Below, in pieces: positions 9,506 through 18,974 of a DNA stretch of 64,000 bases (positions are counted from its first letter, which is position 1; each line of letters starts with the position of its first letter). The translations under genes were made by a program, and so were the position numbers. The notes below the pieces were generated by a model, which worked only from the letters and a program-made list of their open reading frames with translations, was not told the DNA's origin and did no database searches. Source of the stretch: Mesonia aestuariivivens (GTDB lineage: Bacteria; Bacteroidota; Bacteroidia; Flavobacteriales; Flavobacteriaceae); NCBI RefSeq assembly GCF_019311235.1, contig NZ_JAHWDF010000003.1, positions 204,239 to 268,238 of the forward strand, given 5' to 3'.

Positions 9506-10453
9506 CTAGCTTACAAAAGCTAAACCTAAAAACAAAGCATACCCGATAAATATAACAAGACCCTTATACCTACTAAACGTATAACGCTTTGGAAGAAAAA
9601 CTAAGGGTAACAAAATTACAGCAAAACCAAGCATCCAAAAAATATCATTGGTTAACACCTCTTTTGATTCTAAATGAATAGGACTAATAATAGCAGTCAC
9701 ACCTAACACAGAACCAATATTAAAAATATTAGAGCCTATTAGGTTACCTAAAGAAATGGCTTTTTCTTTTTTAAGTGCTGCAATTACAGAAGCTGCCAAT
9801 TCAGGAACGCTAGTTCCAATAGCAATCATAGTTACCGATATAACTCGTTGACTTACTCCCATTTTATTTGCTAAATCTACAGATCCTTCTACCAACCATT
9901 CTGAACCAAAATACAATGCTGCCCCACCAATAATTAACCAAATAATTATTTTAAAATAAGAAACGACCTGTAATTTATCATCTACCTCTTCTGTAATTAC
10001 CTCATCATTTTTTCTTGCTCTTCTAATTAAAATAAATAAGTAAACTAAAATTGCGCCTAAAAAAATAACGCCTTCTATTCTAGATATTTCATAACCGCTT
10101 TGAAGAAAAACATATAAAGCTACCGAAAATAAGAGCATGACTGGCCAATTGAATTTATAGAAATCTTTATCTACATCTATACTACTTATAATAGTAGTAA
10201 TCCCTAAAACCAAACCAATATTAGCTATATTAGAACCTATTACATTTCCTAAACTTATATCAGAAAATCCTTCCATCGCAGCTTGCAAGCTCACTAAAAG
10301 TTCTGGTAAAGAAGTGGCAAATGAAACTACCGTTAACCCAATAACCATTTTAGAAATATTCAATTTAAACGATAATGCTACGGAAGACCTCACTAAAAAC
10401 TCCCCTCCAACTACCAACAAAATAAAACCAGCAACGATTAATACTATAGACAT
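9506..10453 (-). CDS. Calcium/sodium antiporter, CaCA family (YrbG-like)
   Basis: Inner-membrane cation exchanger of about 315 residues with ten hydrophobic segments. The two inverted alpha-repeats are evident: GLTVVSFATSLPELLVSLQAA with GNVIGSNIANIG in the N-terminal half, and AIGTSVPELAASVIAA with GNLIGSNIFNIGSVLG in the C-terminal half. The Glu in each ATSLPE/GTSVPE motif is the expected ion ligand. The start was placed at the ATG at 10453 (MSIVLIVAGF), as the upstream extension begins with TTG and is a Lys-rich tail outside the fold. The stop codon is TAG. Confidence 0.9.
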   Translation of the reverse strand: MSIVLIVAGFILLVVGGEFLVRSSVALSFKLNISKMVIGLTVVSFATSLPELLVSLQAAMEGFSDISLGNVIGSNIANIGLVLGITTIISSIDVDKDFYKFNWPVMLLFSVALYVFLQSGYEISRIEGVIFLGAILVYLFILIRRARKNDEVITEEVDDKLQVVSYFKIIIWLIIGGAALYFGSEWLVEGSVDLANKMGVSQRVISVTMIAIGTSVPELAASVIAALKKEKAISLGNLIGSNIFNIGSVLGVTAIISPIHLESKEVLTNDIFWMLGFAVILLPLVFLPKRYTFSRYKGLVIFIGYALFLGLAFVS

Positions 10454-10520
10454 GTTCTTCTTTTTTTTTAAATACGAAGATAATAGAAACAATCTAGAAG
10501 TTTTCTGTGAATTAACTTAT

Positions 10521-10574
10521 CTTAAAATTAAAAGTCCCCTTTTTCAGCTAAAAAAGGGGACTTTTAATTTTAAG
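10521..10574. terminator. Long bidirectional terminator hairpin
   Basis: A 24-bp perfect stem (10521-10544 with 10551-10574) around a short loop, with a CCCC/GGGG core flanked by A and T runs. It lies just past the end of the CotH pseudogene on the minus strand. Confidence 0.85.
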
Positions 10575-10584
10575 TTTTAATGGA

Positions 10585-13500
10585 TTAACGCTTCATAAGC
10601 TTTAAGGTTTGCTGATGATTTTCTGAATGAACTTTTAAAAAGTACATTCCAGCAGCAAAAGATTCCATATTTATGGTTGTTTTCTTATTCGTTTCTGAAT
10701 ATTGTTGAATTAAATTTCCGAAGATATCGAACAACTCTATCTTAGAAATTAAATTTTCAGATTCAATATTTACAAAACCAGAAGTAGGATTTGGATATAT
10801 ATTGATAAGATTTTGTGTTGAAAATTCTTTAGATGACAAAGTAGAATCTCCCATTAGGGCTATGTTATTCAATTTTACTTTATCTCCATTATCCATAAAC
10901 ATATCTTCACCATCAAAACGCATTCTCACTTTAAAATCTGGATTATTGGTAGCCAGACTTACATTAGAAAAATCAAATTCTCTAATTTCATAATCTTCAG
11001 GAATACTTACTGTAGCATTTACTAGCCCATCTGTAGACCAAGCATTTCCATCCCAATAATCAATCAAGATGGTTTCTGCTGCTCCATTTGTTTCAACAGC
11101 AAAAGAAAACTTGATATTTTCTAAATCTCTAGTAGGCATTAAAAATTCTAAATAATTTTCTAAAGAACCAAACTTAAAGGGTTGCTTTACTTGTACTCCT
11201 TTCATAATATCTTCTGAATAAGGAATATCATCGTTAGCCTCGGAAACATAATTTATAGCTGTAGGAGAGCTTTTTCTTTCAAAAGAAGCTGTTCTCCAAT
11301 CTGGATGTGTATCTGTAAACGGATATCCGGTTAAACAACTGCTATAATTTATAGTTGCAGAAAGATTATTACTAGCATAAGTAGCATCTAACCCCAGTAA
11401 TGAAGTATCATTAGGGATATCACCATCCATCAACCAAAAATATACCACTTCATCTGAAGGCATTGGCACACTCACAAAATTTGCTTGAATTTGCATATCT
11501 ACTGAAGGCGTAATGTTTAACTCAGGGTTAGAACCCGTCATATCACCAGACCAATGAGAAAACTCATAACCAGGTAAGGCTATTGCTTCTAAATTAACAG
11601 GCACACCTTCAAAATACTGACCTGACCACGGATAAGGATTTGTGTAAACTCCGGGAGTTTCTTCTTGAATTTCAATAGTATTAACTTTTACAAAACCAGC
11701 TTCTACATCAGATACATTTAAATTAAAATTTACAATCGTATTTATAGAGAAAAAATCTTTAATCTGATTTCTTTGAACATCGGGACGCAAATTACCCCAA
11801 TTTAATAATTCTGTTTGCTCTGAAGACTCATAAAAATCTATTTTAGGATAGCGCTATTCGTCTTCAGCCAAATACGGACTTACTTCATCAAACGTAAAGT
11901 TCACCACTTCGTTAAAATAGGTGGTATTCAATACCGTATTTAAAACATCTGCAAACCTATTGATAAATTGATTTTGAAATTGCGTACTCGCAAATAAAGA
12001 ATTTAACAAAGCATCATTACTAGCGTTATTAAGATCTGTCCAATTCTCTAACCAATTGATATTATCTTTTAAAGAAGCTTCAAAGTCTTGCATACTTACC
12101 CTCCATTTTCCATCTCCATATTTATTATTCACTGGAGTTCTAACTTTCCAAAAGGCTCTTTCATAACTATCATTAGCGGCAAAAACTTCTAAAATCATGT
12201 GATCTATGTAAGATTCCATATCTAAAAGGTTTGCAGCTTGGTCATAATTAGCTTGCACACTCAAGTCGTTGTCTAAAATAAAATCTCTCATGGCTATATA
12301 TTCATCATAATCAGCATCTTCCCCCTCATCTAGATCACAATTAACCCCTTTACAATCAATAATTAAAATTTCATCATCATCTAAATCAAAATTTAAGGCG
12401 TAGTGACGTTTATCCATTCGGTCTCTAATGGCGGTTAGTCCCCAAAATTCACCATTAATAAAATGAATTGCAGGTTGTATTCTTGCGACACCATTATAGA
12501 TAGGCTGCATAACTCTATTAAATACAACATCGTAAGCGATTGAACCTCCACTTCCGTTACCACGTAACATAATTCGCTTATATTCATTATTATTATAAAC
12601 TGGAGCATCTGTAATAGCTACATTAAATAAGTCGTGTTCAAACTTATCTTCGGAACTATAATCACTTCTAGCATATAATCTTAAATTCTTAATCGCTAAA
12701 GCTCTAGAATTATTTCCGTGAATTCTAAACCCTCCATTTATATTCATTACAGAATTTAAACTTGTAGGCTCAAAAAACTCAATATTTACAGGATACTCCC
12801 ACTCTCTTCCTCTTCTCCAATAATTATTCCAGTTTGGACGCCAATATTAGGTATTATTAGGGTTTTCTGCTCGCCAAGTATCAAAATCTACCCCCGCAGT
12901 TTACACCCCATCATTGTAATCAAATAAATAATTTTCCTGAATTTGTAATGAAATTACAGGTATATCGTAAGGGCTACCTCCCGACCAAACAAAATAAGTA
13001 TGAGATATTGTTTCAGACTCAACACCATTCAAGTAAGCTTTAGCTTTAATAACAGTAGCTTTTCTTACTGGGTTTAATGGCGTTTCTAATATGTTTTGGT
13101 TTGGATTTTTACCTGTTAATTCATCAGGATCTGATGATCTATCTTCAATAGGTATAGGCGAAGCATACATATTAGATGTATATTGATCATAAAGTAACGG
13201 ACCCGGAACATCTGTAGGTTGCAAAGGATATTCATTTTTATAAGAATAACTTGTTCCTCCTATATTGGTTATACTTGGCTCTGAACCGTCTAGCGTATAA
13301 ACTATTTGTGCATTAATATTAGAATGTGTTAAACTCAAATCGAACTCCGTCGTATATAATCCTGAAGAAAAAGAAAAATTTGGCGGAGTCATTAATTCAG
13401 AAAAACCACTCCCTGTATTTGTTGCACCGGGTGTACTGGTATAAAAATACAACCAAGATCCTATCCCGTCTGGCTGCCGAGCATAAGAAACATTAGATTC

Positions 13501-13910
13501 TAAATCTACAGCGGGCACTTGGTCAATTTCAGTTCCATCAGCATTCGTAAAAATGATGTCTTCTCCTCCCGAACTTATTTTAAAATTAGTGTGCAAATTT
13601 TGATCTACTACAGATGTGCATTTATCTGAATACCAAACTATTAAGTATTCTACTGCTGAATAATATAAGCAGGAAAAACCCATTGAAAAAGATCTGCACT
13701 ATCATCAGTAAGACCAAATCCATCTAAATTTATTGCGGTATTCCCATAGTTAAAAATTTCTATCCAATCTTCATAATCACCTTCTTCATCTGCAACCACA
13801 TCATCGTTAGAGGCCATAATCTCATTAATCGCTAAATCTTGACTATGCAATGAGAGATTTAAAAAAAATATAAAAATCAAGCTAAATTTAAGAGTAATTG
13901 TTTTTATCAT
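10585..13910 (-). pseudogene. Decayed CotH/lamin-tail secreted protein with T9SS sorting domain
   Basis: The remains of a single gene for a secreted protein of roughly 1,100 residues. In order: an intact signal peptide (about 23 residues, ending LSLHSQ), a lamin-tail domain (LAINEIMASND), a chitobiase C-terminal-type domain (AQIVYTLDGSEPSI), a CotH-type domain (FRIHGNNSRAL, LTAIRDRMDKRHY, WRVSMQDFEAS), a repeat domain (GYEFSHWSGD), and a type A T9SS sorting domain starting INIYPNPTSG. Four lesions break it: a frameshift inside 13651-13660, TAA at 12901-12903, TAA at 12847-12849, and TAG at 11854-11856. The three stops lie in the same frame, and homologous protein sequence continues without interruption past each. 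The protein could have been an extracellular structural or kinase-like protein; no full product can be made. Confidence 0.88.
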
Positions 13911-14083
13911 ATAAAAGAATTTAGACCAAAAGATGCAAAAGCTAAAAGTTTAACTAGAGTCATTATTAATTAAAACTATGGTTTATTTGTTTAAATAAAC
14001 AAAACTAAAGCTTCTACAGGCTAAAACACAAATTATTCGATATAACGAATTAAAACACGATTAGAGCTACGAAAACAAATATT

Positions 14084-14127
14084 AACTACAAAAATAGTTG
14101 ATTAACTTATTTTTTAGTTTATATTTG
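14084..14127 (+). promoter_or_regulatory. Promoter with candidate operator for the redoxin-blaI-M56 operon
   Basis: A -33 TTG (14098-14100), a 19-base spacer and a perfect -7 TATATTTG (14120-14127) precede the redoxin gene. An inverted repeat AACTA-N6-TAGTT (14084-14099) overlaps the -33 box. Since the operon encodes a BlaI-type repressor, this repeat is a plausible autoregulatory operator, by inference only. Confidence 0.6.
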
Positions 14128-14151
14128 AATTAACCATAATATATTGTTCTA

Positions 14152-14937
14152 ATGAGAAAAATTATACTATTTACCTTTTTACTTATTAACCTCATTTCAT
14201 ATAGCCAAAATAAAACTATTGAAAAACCTAGCTATATCTATATTGCTAACGACGAATTAATTTCTGAAGAAGCCCTAGACAGTTTAGTTCAAAATGGAAA
14301 AGTTATCTCTTTAAAAAAAGGAGTTTCTCAAGAAAAAAGAGATCAGCTTGCTAAGAAGCATCAAGGAAAAATAGGAGATAAAGAATTTATTATAATTATT
14401 TCTACTCATACTAGTCAAAAAAATACTAAACGTCAAGAAATCAAAATTGATAACAATGATTATACTCAATTTAGCTTTGAAAATCAAGGTAACAAACTTC
14501 AAGTAGGTGATCAAACAGAAGATTTTACAGTGACACTTACGTCTGGAGAAAAAATCACATTATCAAATTTAAAAGGAAAAGTAGTTTTGCTAAACTTTTG
14601 GGCTACTTGGTGTGCACCTTGTCTAATGGAACTTTATGAGTTTCCTAAACAAATTTTCAAACCTTACAAAAATGAAAATTTTGTTTTTTTGGCTATTTCT
14701 AGAGGAGAAGAAAAAGAGAAAGTTATTAACAAACTCATACAGTTAAAACAAAAAGGAATTGATTTTGAATCTGGTTTAGATCCAAATAAAAAAATTTGGA
14801 ATAAGTACGCCACTAAATATATTCCTAAAAATTTTGTGATCGATAAAAATGGGGTCATACAATTTATTTCTACAGGAAATACAGAAGGCAATGTAAAAAA
14901 GATCTCCAAAACGATTAGTAAACTACTTAAAGAATAA
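14152..14937 (+). CDS. TlpA/ResA-like thiol-disulfide redoxin
   Basis: Periplasmic thioredoxin-fold protein of 261 residues. A signal peptide (about residues 1-18, ending ISYSQ) is followed by a roughly 95-residue N-terminal region I do not recognise. The redoxin domain begins at about residue 117 and has the WCAPC active site, Cys154 and Cys157, in LLNFWATWCAPC. The later cis-Pro segment (YIPKNFVID) fits the fold. It is the first gene of a three-gene operon; the blaI start lies two bases after its stop. It may act on disulfides in surface or envelope proteins, but the partner is not known. Confidence 0.87.
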   Translation: MRKIILFTFLLINLISYSQNKTIEKPSYIYIANDELISEEALDSLVQNGKVISLKKGVSQEKRDQLAKKHQGKIGDKEFIIIISTHTSQKNTKRQEIKIDNNDYTQFSFENQGNKLQVGDQTEDFTVTLTSGEKITLSNLKGKVVLLNFWATWCAPCLMELYEFPKQIFKPYKNENFVFLAISRGEEKEKVINKLIQLKQKGIDFESGLDPNKKIWNKYATKYIPKNFVIDKNGVIQFISTGNTEGNVKKISKTISKLLKE

Positions 14938-14938
14938 C

Positions 14939-15298
14939 ATGGAAAAACTCACCAATAAAGAAGAAGAGGTAATGCAAGCATTATGGAAGCTAGAAAAAGC
15001 TTTTGTAAAAGAAATTTTAGCAGAAATGCCCAATACCAAACTGCATTACAATACAGTTTCTACACTAGTTAGAAAATTGGAAAATAAAAACTTTGTTGCT
15101 CACGAAGCGTTTGGGAATACCCACCGCTACTACCCAATAATTAGTAAAGAAAACTACAGCTCTTACTTTATGAAGAATGCTTCACAGAAGTTGTTTGATA
15201 ATTCATATAAAAAGATGGTTTCCTTTTTTGCTAAAGAAGAAAAAATTAGTGCAGAAGAATTGCGAGAAATTTTAGAAATTATTGAAAACAAAAAATAA
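14939..15298 (+). CDS. BlaI/MecI/CopY family transcriptional repressor
   Basis: A 119-residue winged-helix repressor with the standard opening LTNKEEEVMQALWKLEKAFVKEIL and the recognition helix region LHYNTVSTLVRKLENK. BlaI-class proteins repress their operon as dimers and are inactivated by cleavage when a BlaR1-type membrane peptidase senses a signal. The next gene is such a peptidase, overlapping by one base (TAATG), which implies translational coupling. No beta-lactamase gene is nearby, so the regulated target is probably the operon itself or genes elsewhere. Confidence 0.92.
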   Translation: MEKLTNKEEEVMQALWKLEKAFVKEILAEMPNTKLHYNTVSTLVRKLENKNFVAHEAFGNTHRYYPIISKENYSSYFMKNASQKLFDNSYKKMVSFFAKEEKISAEELREILEIIENKK

Positions 15299-17358
15299 TG
15301 GATTTCTACACTTACCTTTTAAAAAGTTCAGCTATTCTAGGGTTGTTTTTCTTAGTAGATTACTTCTTGCTTAAAAAAGAGACTACTTTTAATCACAATC
15401 GCTATTTTCTTTTATTCGGAATTTTTTGTGCGATCGTTGGTCCTTTTATAATTTTCATAGAAGTGAGTTATGTTGAATCAACTATTAATCCTATAGATTT
15501 AAATGAATTATCTATGGAAAATTCAGCTCTAATTGATGATGAAGCTTTTGACTGGGTTTCAATAATTTTCTACACCTACTTAATGGGAGTAATTATTATG
15601 CTAGTTCGGTTTGCAGTTCAGTTATTTGGTTTATTAAAAGTGTTAAAACTACCTAAACGAAAAGACAATGAAGGTTTTTTTCATTTAGAACTTACAGAAA
15701 ATCTTTCTCCATTTTCATTTTTCAACTACATCGCCTACCACTTAAATTCGTATGACCAAAATGACCTTGGATTTATTATTGAGCACGAAAAGGTTCATGC
15801 ACGACAATATCATTCGATAGACGTTTTACTTAATCAGCTTTTATTAGTTCTGCTTTGGTTTAACCCTTTAGCTTGGTACTATCAAAAACGAATTTTAGAA
15901 AATTTAGAATTTATCGCCGATCGTGCGATTGCCAATCAAACCGAAGAGCAACAAAAAAATTACGAATTAACTTTATTAAAGGTTTCGACGAATTACGAAG
16001 CGCCAAGTTTAGCTAATCAATTTTATCAATCATTAATCAAAAAACGAATCGTTATGTTAAACAAAAAATCATCAAGAAAATACGCTTTTCTAAAAAGCGC
16101 TTTCATTTTACCTTTACTAGGCTTCTTTTTATGGAGTTTTAATGTGAAGGAAGAAATAGAATATATTAACCAAGAGGAAATTGAAGAAACTATAAATTTT
16201 CAGGTATATTCTACTGAAATTTTACACACTTTCAAAGATTTCGAAGTTGTTTATGATAAGAATACAACAATAGATCAGTTAAATTCTGACAAGAAATTTT
16301 TAGAAGATAAATTCCCTATACAAATCACTTACAGCAATGTAAATTTTAACCGCAACAATAAACTCACAAGTCTAACCCTAGAAATTAAGGAAACAAAATT
16401 CAACAGCTCTTCTATCGCCACTACAAACAATAACGGCAGACCTATTAAAGACAAAGTGTTTATTATGCAATCGCTAGATGAAGACGGAAGAAGCAGAATC
16501 ACAGCTGGAACAGTAAGCGCCAAAGAAAGTAAATCAAAAAGCTTCAACAAAAAAAACAACTCTTCAAACATTAGCAAATTACTAAGTGAGAATAAAAAGA
16601 TTGTATTTAACGGAAATAAAAAAAACTTAAAAGAATTAAAAAATACTATTATAAAAGTTTCTAACTATTCGGTGAAAAATGGAATTATCCATATTAAAGG
16701 TGAAATAATTGCTGACTATGTTGATGAAATGAATGGATCGCAACCAAAAACATTTGTAAAAATAAATGAAGAAACTAGAGCCAGTGTTATTCAGTTTTCT
16801 GGAGTTAAAGTGACTTCTGAAAATAAAAATAATACTATCAAAACTGAAGAGAGTGTTTCTAATTCGATTGTAGAAAAAAATCCGAATAAAATAAACGCTT
16901 CAGAATTTCCTGAGGAAAATAATAGTGTTAGATACAGTGGTGATCAACCTGCACCACTTTACATTATTGATGGTAAAAAGGCAGATGATGAAAATGTAAT
17001 CTCTAAAATAAATCCAGATACTATCGAAAAGATGAATATCTTAAAAGATAAAAACGCTATAGAAAAATATGGTGAAGAGGGAAAATATGGTGTGGTAGAA
17101 ATTTTCTTAAAAAATGAAGCGACTTCTGCTCACGCTAACCAAAATATTGTAGAAATCACAAAAAAAGACTCCAAAGAAGATATACTGAAGAAAGAAAATA
17201 TTCTGATTATTCTCGACGGAGAAGAAATTTCTAGAGTAGATATGGATGAGCTTGACCCTAATTCAATTAAAAGCGTAACTGTTTTAAAAGAAAAGAAAGC
17301 TATTAAAAAATATGGTAAGAAAGCTAACGACGGTGTCATTTTGATTGACACAAAGTAA
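15298..17358 (+). CDS. M56 (BlaR1-type) membrane metallopeptidase with TonB-plug-like repeats
   Basis: A 686-residue membrane zinc peptidase. Hydrophobic helices lie at about residues 8-24, 36-56, 87-111, 175-192 and 261-280. The catalytic HExxH is HEKVH at 163-167, with the third ligand likely the Glu in LEFIAD near residue 209. After the last helix comes a long Ser/Asn/Lys-rich periplasmic region. The C-terminus carries two repeats that resemble the plug-domain motif of TonB-dependent receptors: one with LYIIDGKKADD and KYGEEGKYGVVEIFLK, another with ILDGEEISRVD and KYGKKANDGVILIDTK. These repeats are common in flavobacterial M56 proteins; their role is unknown. It probably signals to the BlaI-type repressor encoded upstream. 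Confidence 0.9.
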   Translation: MDFYTYLLKSSAILGLFFLVDYFLLKKETTFNHNRYFLLFGIFCAIVGPFIIFIEVSYVESTINPIDLNELSMENSALIDDEAFDWVSIIFYTYLMGVIIMLVRFAVQLFGLLKVLKLPKRKDNEGFFHLELTENLSPFSFFNYIAYHLNSYDQNDLGFIIEHEKVHARQYHSIDVLLNQLLLVLLWFNPLAWYYQKRILENLEFIADRAIANQTEEQQKNYELTLLKVSTNYEAPSLANQFYQSLIKKRIVMLNKKSSRKYAFLKSAFILPLLGFFLWSFNVKEEIEYINQEEIEETINFQVYSTEILHTFKDFEVVYDKNTTIDQLNSDKKFLEDKFPIQITYSNVNFNRNNKLTSLTLEIKETKFNSSSIATTNNNGRPIKDKVFIMQSLDEDGRSRITAGTVSAKESKSKSFNKKNNSSNISKLLSENKKIVFNGNKKNLKELKNTIIKVSNYSVKNGIIHIKGEIIADYVDEMNGSQPKTFVKINEETRASVIQFSGVKVTSENKNNTIKTEESVSNSIVEKNPNKINASEFPEENNSVRYSGDQPAPLYIIDGKKADDENVISKINPDTIEKMNILKDKNAIEKYGEEGKYGVVEIFLKNEATSAHANQNIVEITKKDSKEDILKKENILIILDGEEISRVDMDELDPNSIKSVTVLKEKKAIKKYGKKANDGVILIDTK

Positions 17359-17381
17359 AAAGCCTATAGTTTTCTTAAAAA

Positions 17382-17416
17382 ACAAATCCTTGAAGCATTC
17401 CTTTAAGGATTTTTGT
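17382..17416 (+). terminator. Intrinsic terminator after M56 gene
   Basis: ACAAATCCTT at 17382-17391 pairs with AAGGATTTTTGT at 17405-17416 with one bulged base, ending in a T-run. Confidence 0.65.
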
Positions 17417-17433
17417 ATTTTTAAAAGAAAACT

Positions 17434-17616
17434 ATGGGACTTAAATCTTCATTCTTCAAGGGACTTTCTAAACTGAATAAAATTATACTCCCTAATTATA
17501 CTAAAAAAGGGCTAGAATTAGAAAATGCTACTAAATTTCAATTGGCTATTATTGGTTGGAAAGCTTGGGTTACCAAACATGCTACCAATCACAATCAAAA
17601 ATTACTGGGTAATTAA
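17434..17616 (+). CDS. Conserved small basic protein (60 aa)
   Basis: A 60-residue Lys-rich protein with the pattern FFKGLSKLNKIILP, then FQLAIIGWKAWVTK. Similar tiny proteins occur widely in Bacteroidota and have sometimes been labelled SsrA-binding, but it lacks the SmpB fold and I do not support that name. There is no signal peptide and the function is unknown. It starts 18 bases after the M56 terminator and its last four bases overlap the end of the convergent apt gene. Confidence 0.65.
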   Translation: MGLKSSFFKGLSKLNKIILPNYTKKGLELENATKFQLAIIGWKAWVTKHATNHNQKLLGN

Positions 17617-18122
17617 TAACTCAAAAGTGATTTTACCTCAACTCCATTTAATTTCTCTCTTCCTTTAAGAAAATTTAATTCGATTAAGAAATTGCATTGA
17701 ATTATTTCTCCTCCCAAACGTTCTACCAAATTACAGGCGGCTTTTGCTGTACCTCCGGTAGCCAAAACATCATCATGAATAAGAACTTTTTGCCCCGGTT
17801 TAATAGCATCTATATGAATTTCTAATTCATCTTGACCATATTCTAAATCATAAGCCTCTGCTAAAGTTTTATAAGGCAACTTGCCTTTTTTACGAATAGG
17901 CACAAAGCCCGTATTAAAATGTTTAGCAAGTAAGGTGGCTAGAAAATAACCACGAGACTCAATACCGACCACTACATCTACTTCTGATTTGATTTGACTA
18001 GCAAAACTTTTCACACAAAAACCTAAAGCTTCAGAGCTTTGTAACAGCGGTGTAATATCTTTATAAGAAATCCCTTCTTTAGGAAAGTCTGGAACGATTC
18101 TAATATATTCTTCTAAATTCAT
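17613..18122 (-). CDS. apt: Adenine phosphoribosyltransferase
   Basis: Salvages adenine to AMP using PRPP. The PRPP-binding loop is VLIHDDVLATGGTAKAA at about residues 113-129. The N-terminal PDFPKEGISYKDITPLL and the VVGIESRGY segment also fit the family, as does the 169-residue length. It is transcribed leftward, facing the 60-aa gene, with a 4-base overlap of the 3' ends. Confidence 0.96.
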   Translation of the reverse strand: MNLEEYIRIVPDFPKEGISYKDITPLLQSSEALGFCVKSFASQIKSEVDVVVGIESRGYFLATLLAKHFNTGFVPIRKKGKLPYKTLAEAYDLEYGQDELEIHIDAIKPGQKVLIHDDVLATGGTAKAACNLVERLGGEIIQCNFLIELNFLKGREKLNGVEVKSLLSY

Positions 18123-18194
18123 AAGTGAGTTTACTAATTTTCGAAGATATAAATAAGCTTTGAAAACTAAAAGTTCATTTTCATTGAAAAAAAA

Positions 18195-18225
18195 TTTGCA
18201 GTTTTAAAGAAAAGAAATATATTTG
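18195..18225 (+). promoter_or_regulatory. tRNA-Arg promoter
   Basis: An exact match to the Bacteroidota consensus: TTTG (18195-18198), 19 bases, TATATTTG (18218-18225). It ends 12 bases before the mature tRNA 5' end. Confidence 0.82.
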
Positions 18226-18237
18226 CAACCTCAAAAA

Positions 18238-18311
18238 GGCCTCGTGGCGCAACTGAATAGCGCACCTGATTACGGCTCAGGAGGTTCCAGGTTTGAATCC
18301 TGGCGAGGTCA
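18238..18311 (+). tRNA. tRNA-Arg (ACG)
   Basis: A 74-base cloverleaf without encoded CCA. The acceptor stem is GGCCTCG paired with CGAGGTC (one G-U pair), the discriminator base is A, the anticodon stem is CCTGA/TCAGG, and the loop TTACGGC holds anticodon ACG. The T arm contains GGTTTGAATCC. It is flanked by a consensus promoter and an intrinsic terminator, so it forms a single-gene unit. Confidence 0.95.
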
Positions 18312-18316
18312 CTAAA

Positions 18317-18351
18317 AAAAAGCAACTTACTACTTTGTAAGTTGCTTTTTT
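18317..18351 (+). terminator. tRNA-Arg terminator
   Basis: AGCAACTTAC (18321-18330), a six-base loop, then GTAAGTTGCT and six T residues. Confidence 0.85.
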
Positions 18352-18418
18352 ACTTTATAGCATATATAATTTCACCTGTTTATAGTTTTAACCTACTTAT
18401 ATTGTTTTTCACAAAACA

Positions 18419-18442
18419 AAAAAACTCCACCTATTGGTGAAG
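18419..18442 (-). terminator. Terminator after small membrane protein gene
   Basis: On the minus strand CTTCACC (18436-18442) pairs with GGTGGAG (18425-18431), followed by a T-run. Confidence 0.65.
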
Positions 18443-18471
18443 TTTATATAAAACAATAATAAAATTTATTC

Positions 18472-18663
18472 TTATTCAAAAATTTTATTTTCTACCGCTA
18501 AGTCTTGAGAACGATCAATCTCTGAAGTTTTCTCTAGATTGTAAGCTTCAGAAACTTTCTGATTGAAATAATGAAAAGGAAAAACATAACATATACCTAC
18601 AAACACAGTTGCCCAAATTGTTACGAATAATACAAATCTTTTTATAAAGCCTAAAACACCCAT
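18472..18663 (-). CDS. Small single-pass membrane protein (63 aa), unknown
   Basis: A 63-residue protein with a basic N-terminus (MGVLGFIKRF), one hydrophobic helix at about residues 9-29, and a charged C-terminal tail. I do not recognise the family. The start was set at the ATG at 18663; an upstream in-frame TTG would add only two residues. A minus-strand -7 candidate and two tandem copies of AGATTAAATGCA lie upstream (18712-18751), and a terminator follows, so it looks like a real, individually regulated gene. The function is unknown. Confidence 0.6.
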   Translation of the reverse strand: MGVLGFIKRFVLFVTIWATVFVGICYVFPFHYFNQKVSEAYNLEKTSEIDRSQDLAVENKIFE

Positions 18664-18711
18664 TTTCAATAAGATTATTGCTACAATAAATGTAGCTAAT
18701 TAATTACACTA

Positions 18712-18751
18712 CAAACATATGCATTTAATCTATACAATGTGCATTTAATCT
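18712..18751 (-). promoter_or_regulatory. Candidate promoter with two direct repeats
   Basis: CAAACATA at 18712-18719 is TATGTTTG on the minus strand, a perfect TAnnTTTG. Immediately upstream of it, AGATTAAATGCA occurs twice (18720-18731 and 18740-18751), exactly 20 bp start to start, placing both copies on one face of the helix over the spacer and -33 region. This resembles a binding site for a regulator that recognises tandem repeats. The rest of the 311-base gap (18664-18974) holds the hairpin below and nothing else I can name. Confidence 0.45.
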
Positions 18752-18878
18752 GATTTTTTTGCGATTTTTTAACCATTATGTAATAATGAAAAAAAATCAA
18801 TTTAATTTCTAAATCCCTTTAAACCCAGATTTTATATGAGTTTTTGAAATTTTATTAGCATTATAGTTCAACTGAAAA

Positions 18879-18923
18879 AGATAAACATTCATTACTTTAA
18901 AATAAAGTAATGAATGTTTATCT
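18879..18923 (-). terminator. Long hairpin, probable terminator after DUF805 gene
   Basis: A 20-bp perfect stem (18879-18898 with 18904-18923) around a 5-base loop, followed on the minus strand by five T residues. It lies 52 bases past the DUF805 gene. Confidence 0.65.
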
Positions 18924-18974
18924 AACTCTTATTTTTGATGAAAATGGAATTTTTTAAGAATCCATCAATATATT

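Noticed and set aside
17434..17616. SsrA-binding protein (SmpB) for the 60-aa gene
   Set aside because: It is far too short and lacks the SmpB beta-barrel motifs; the label seen for similar proteins is probably a propagated error.
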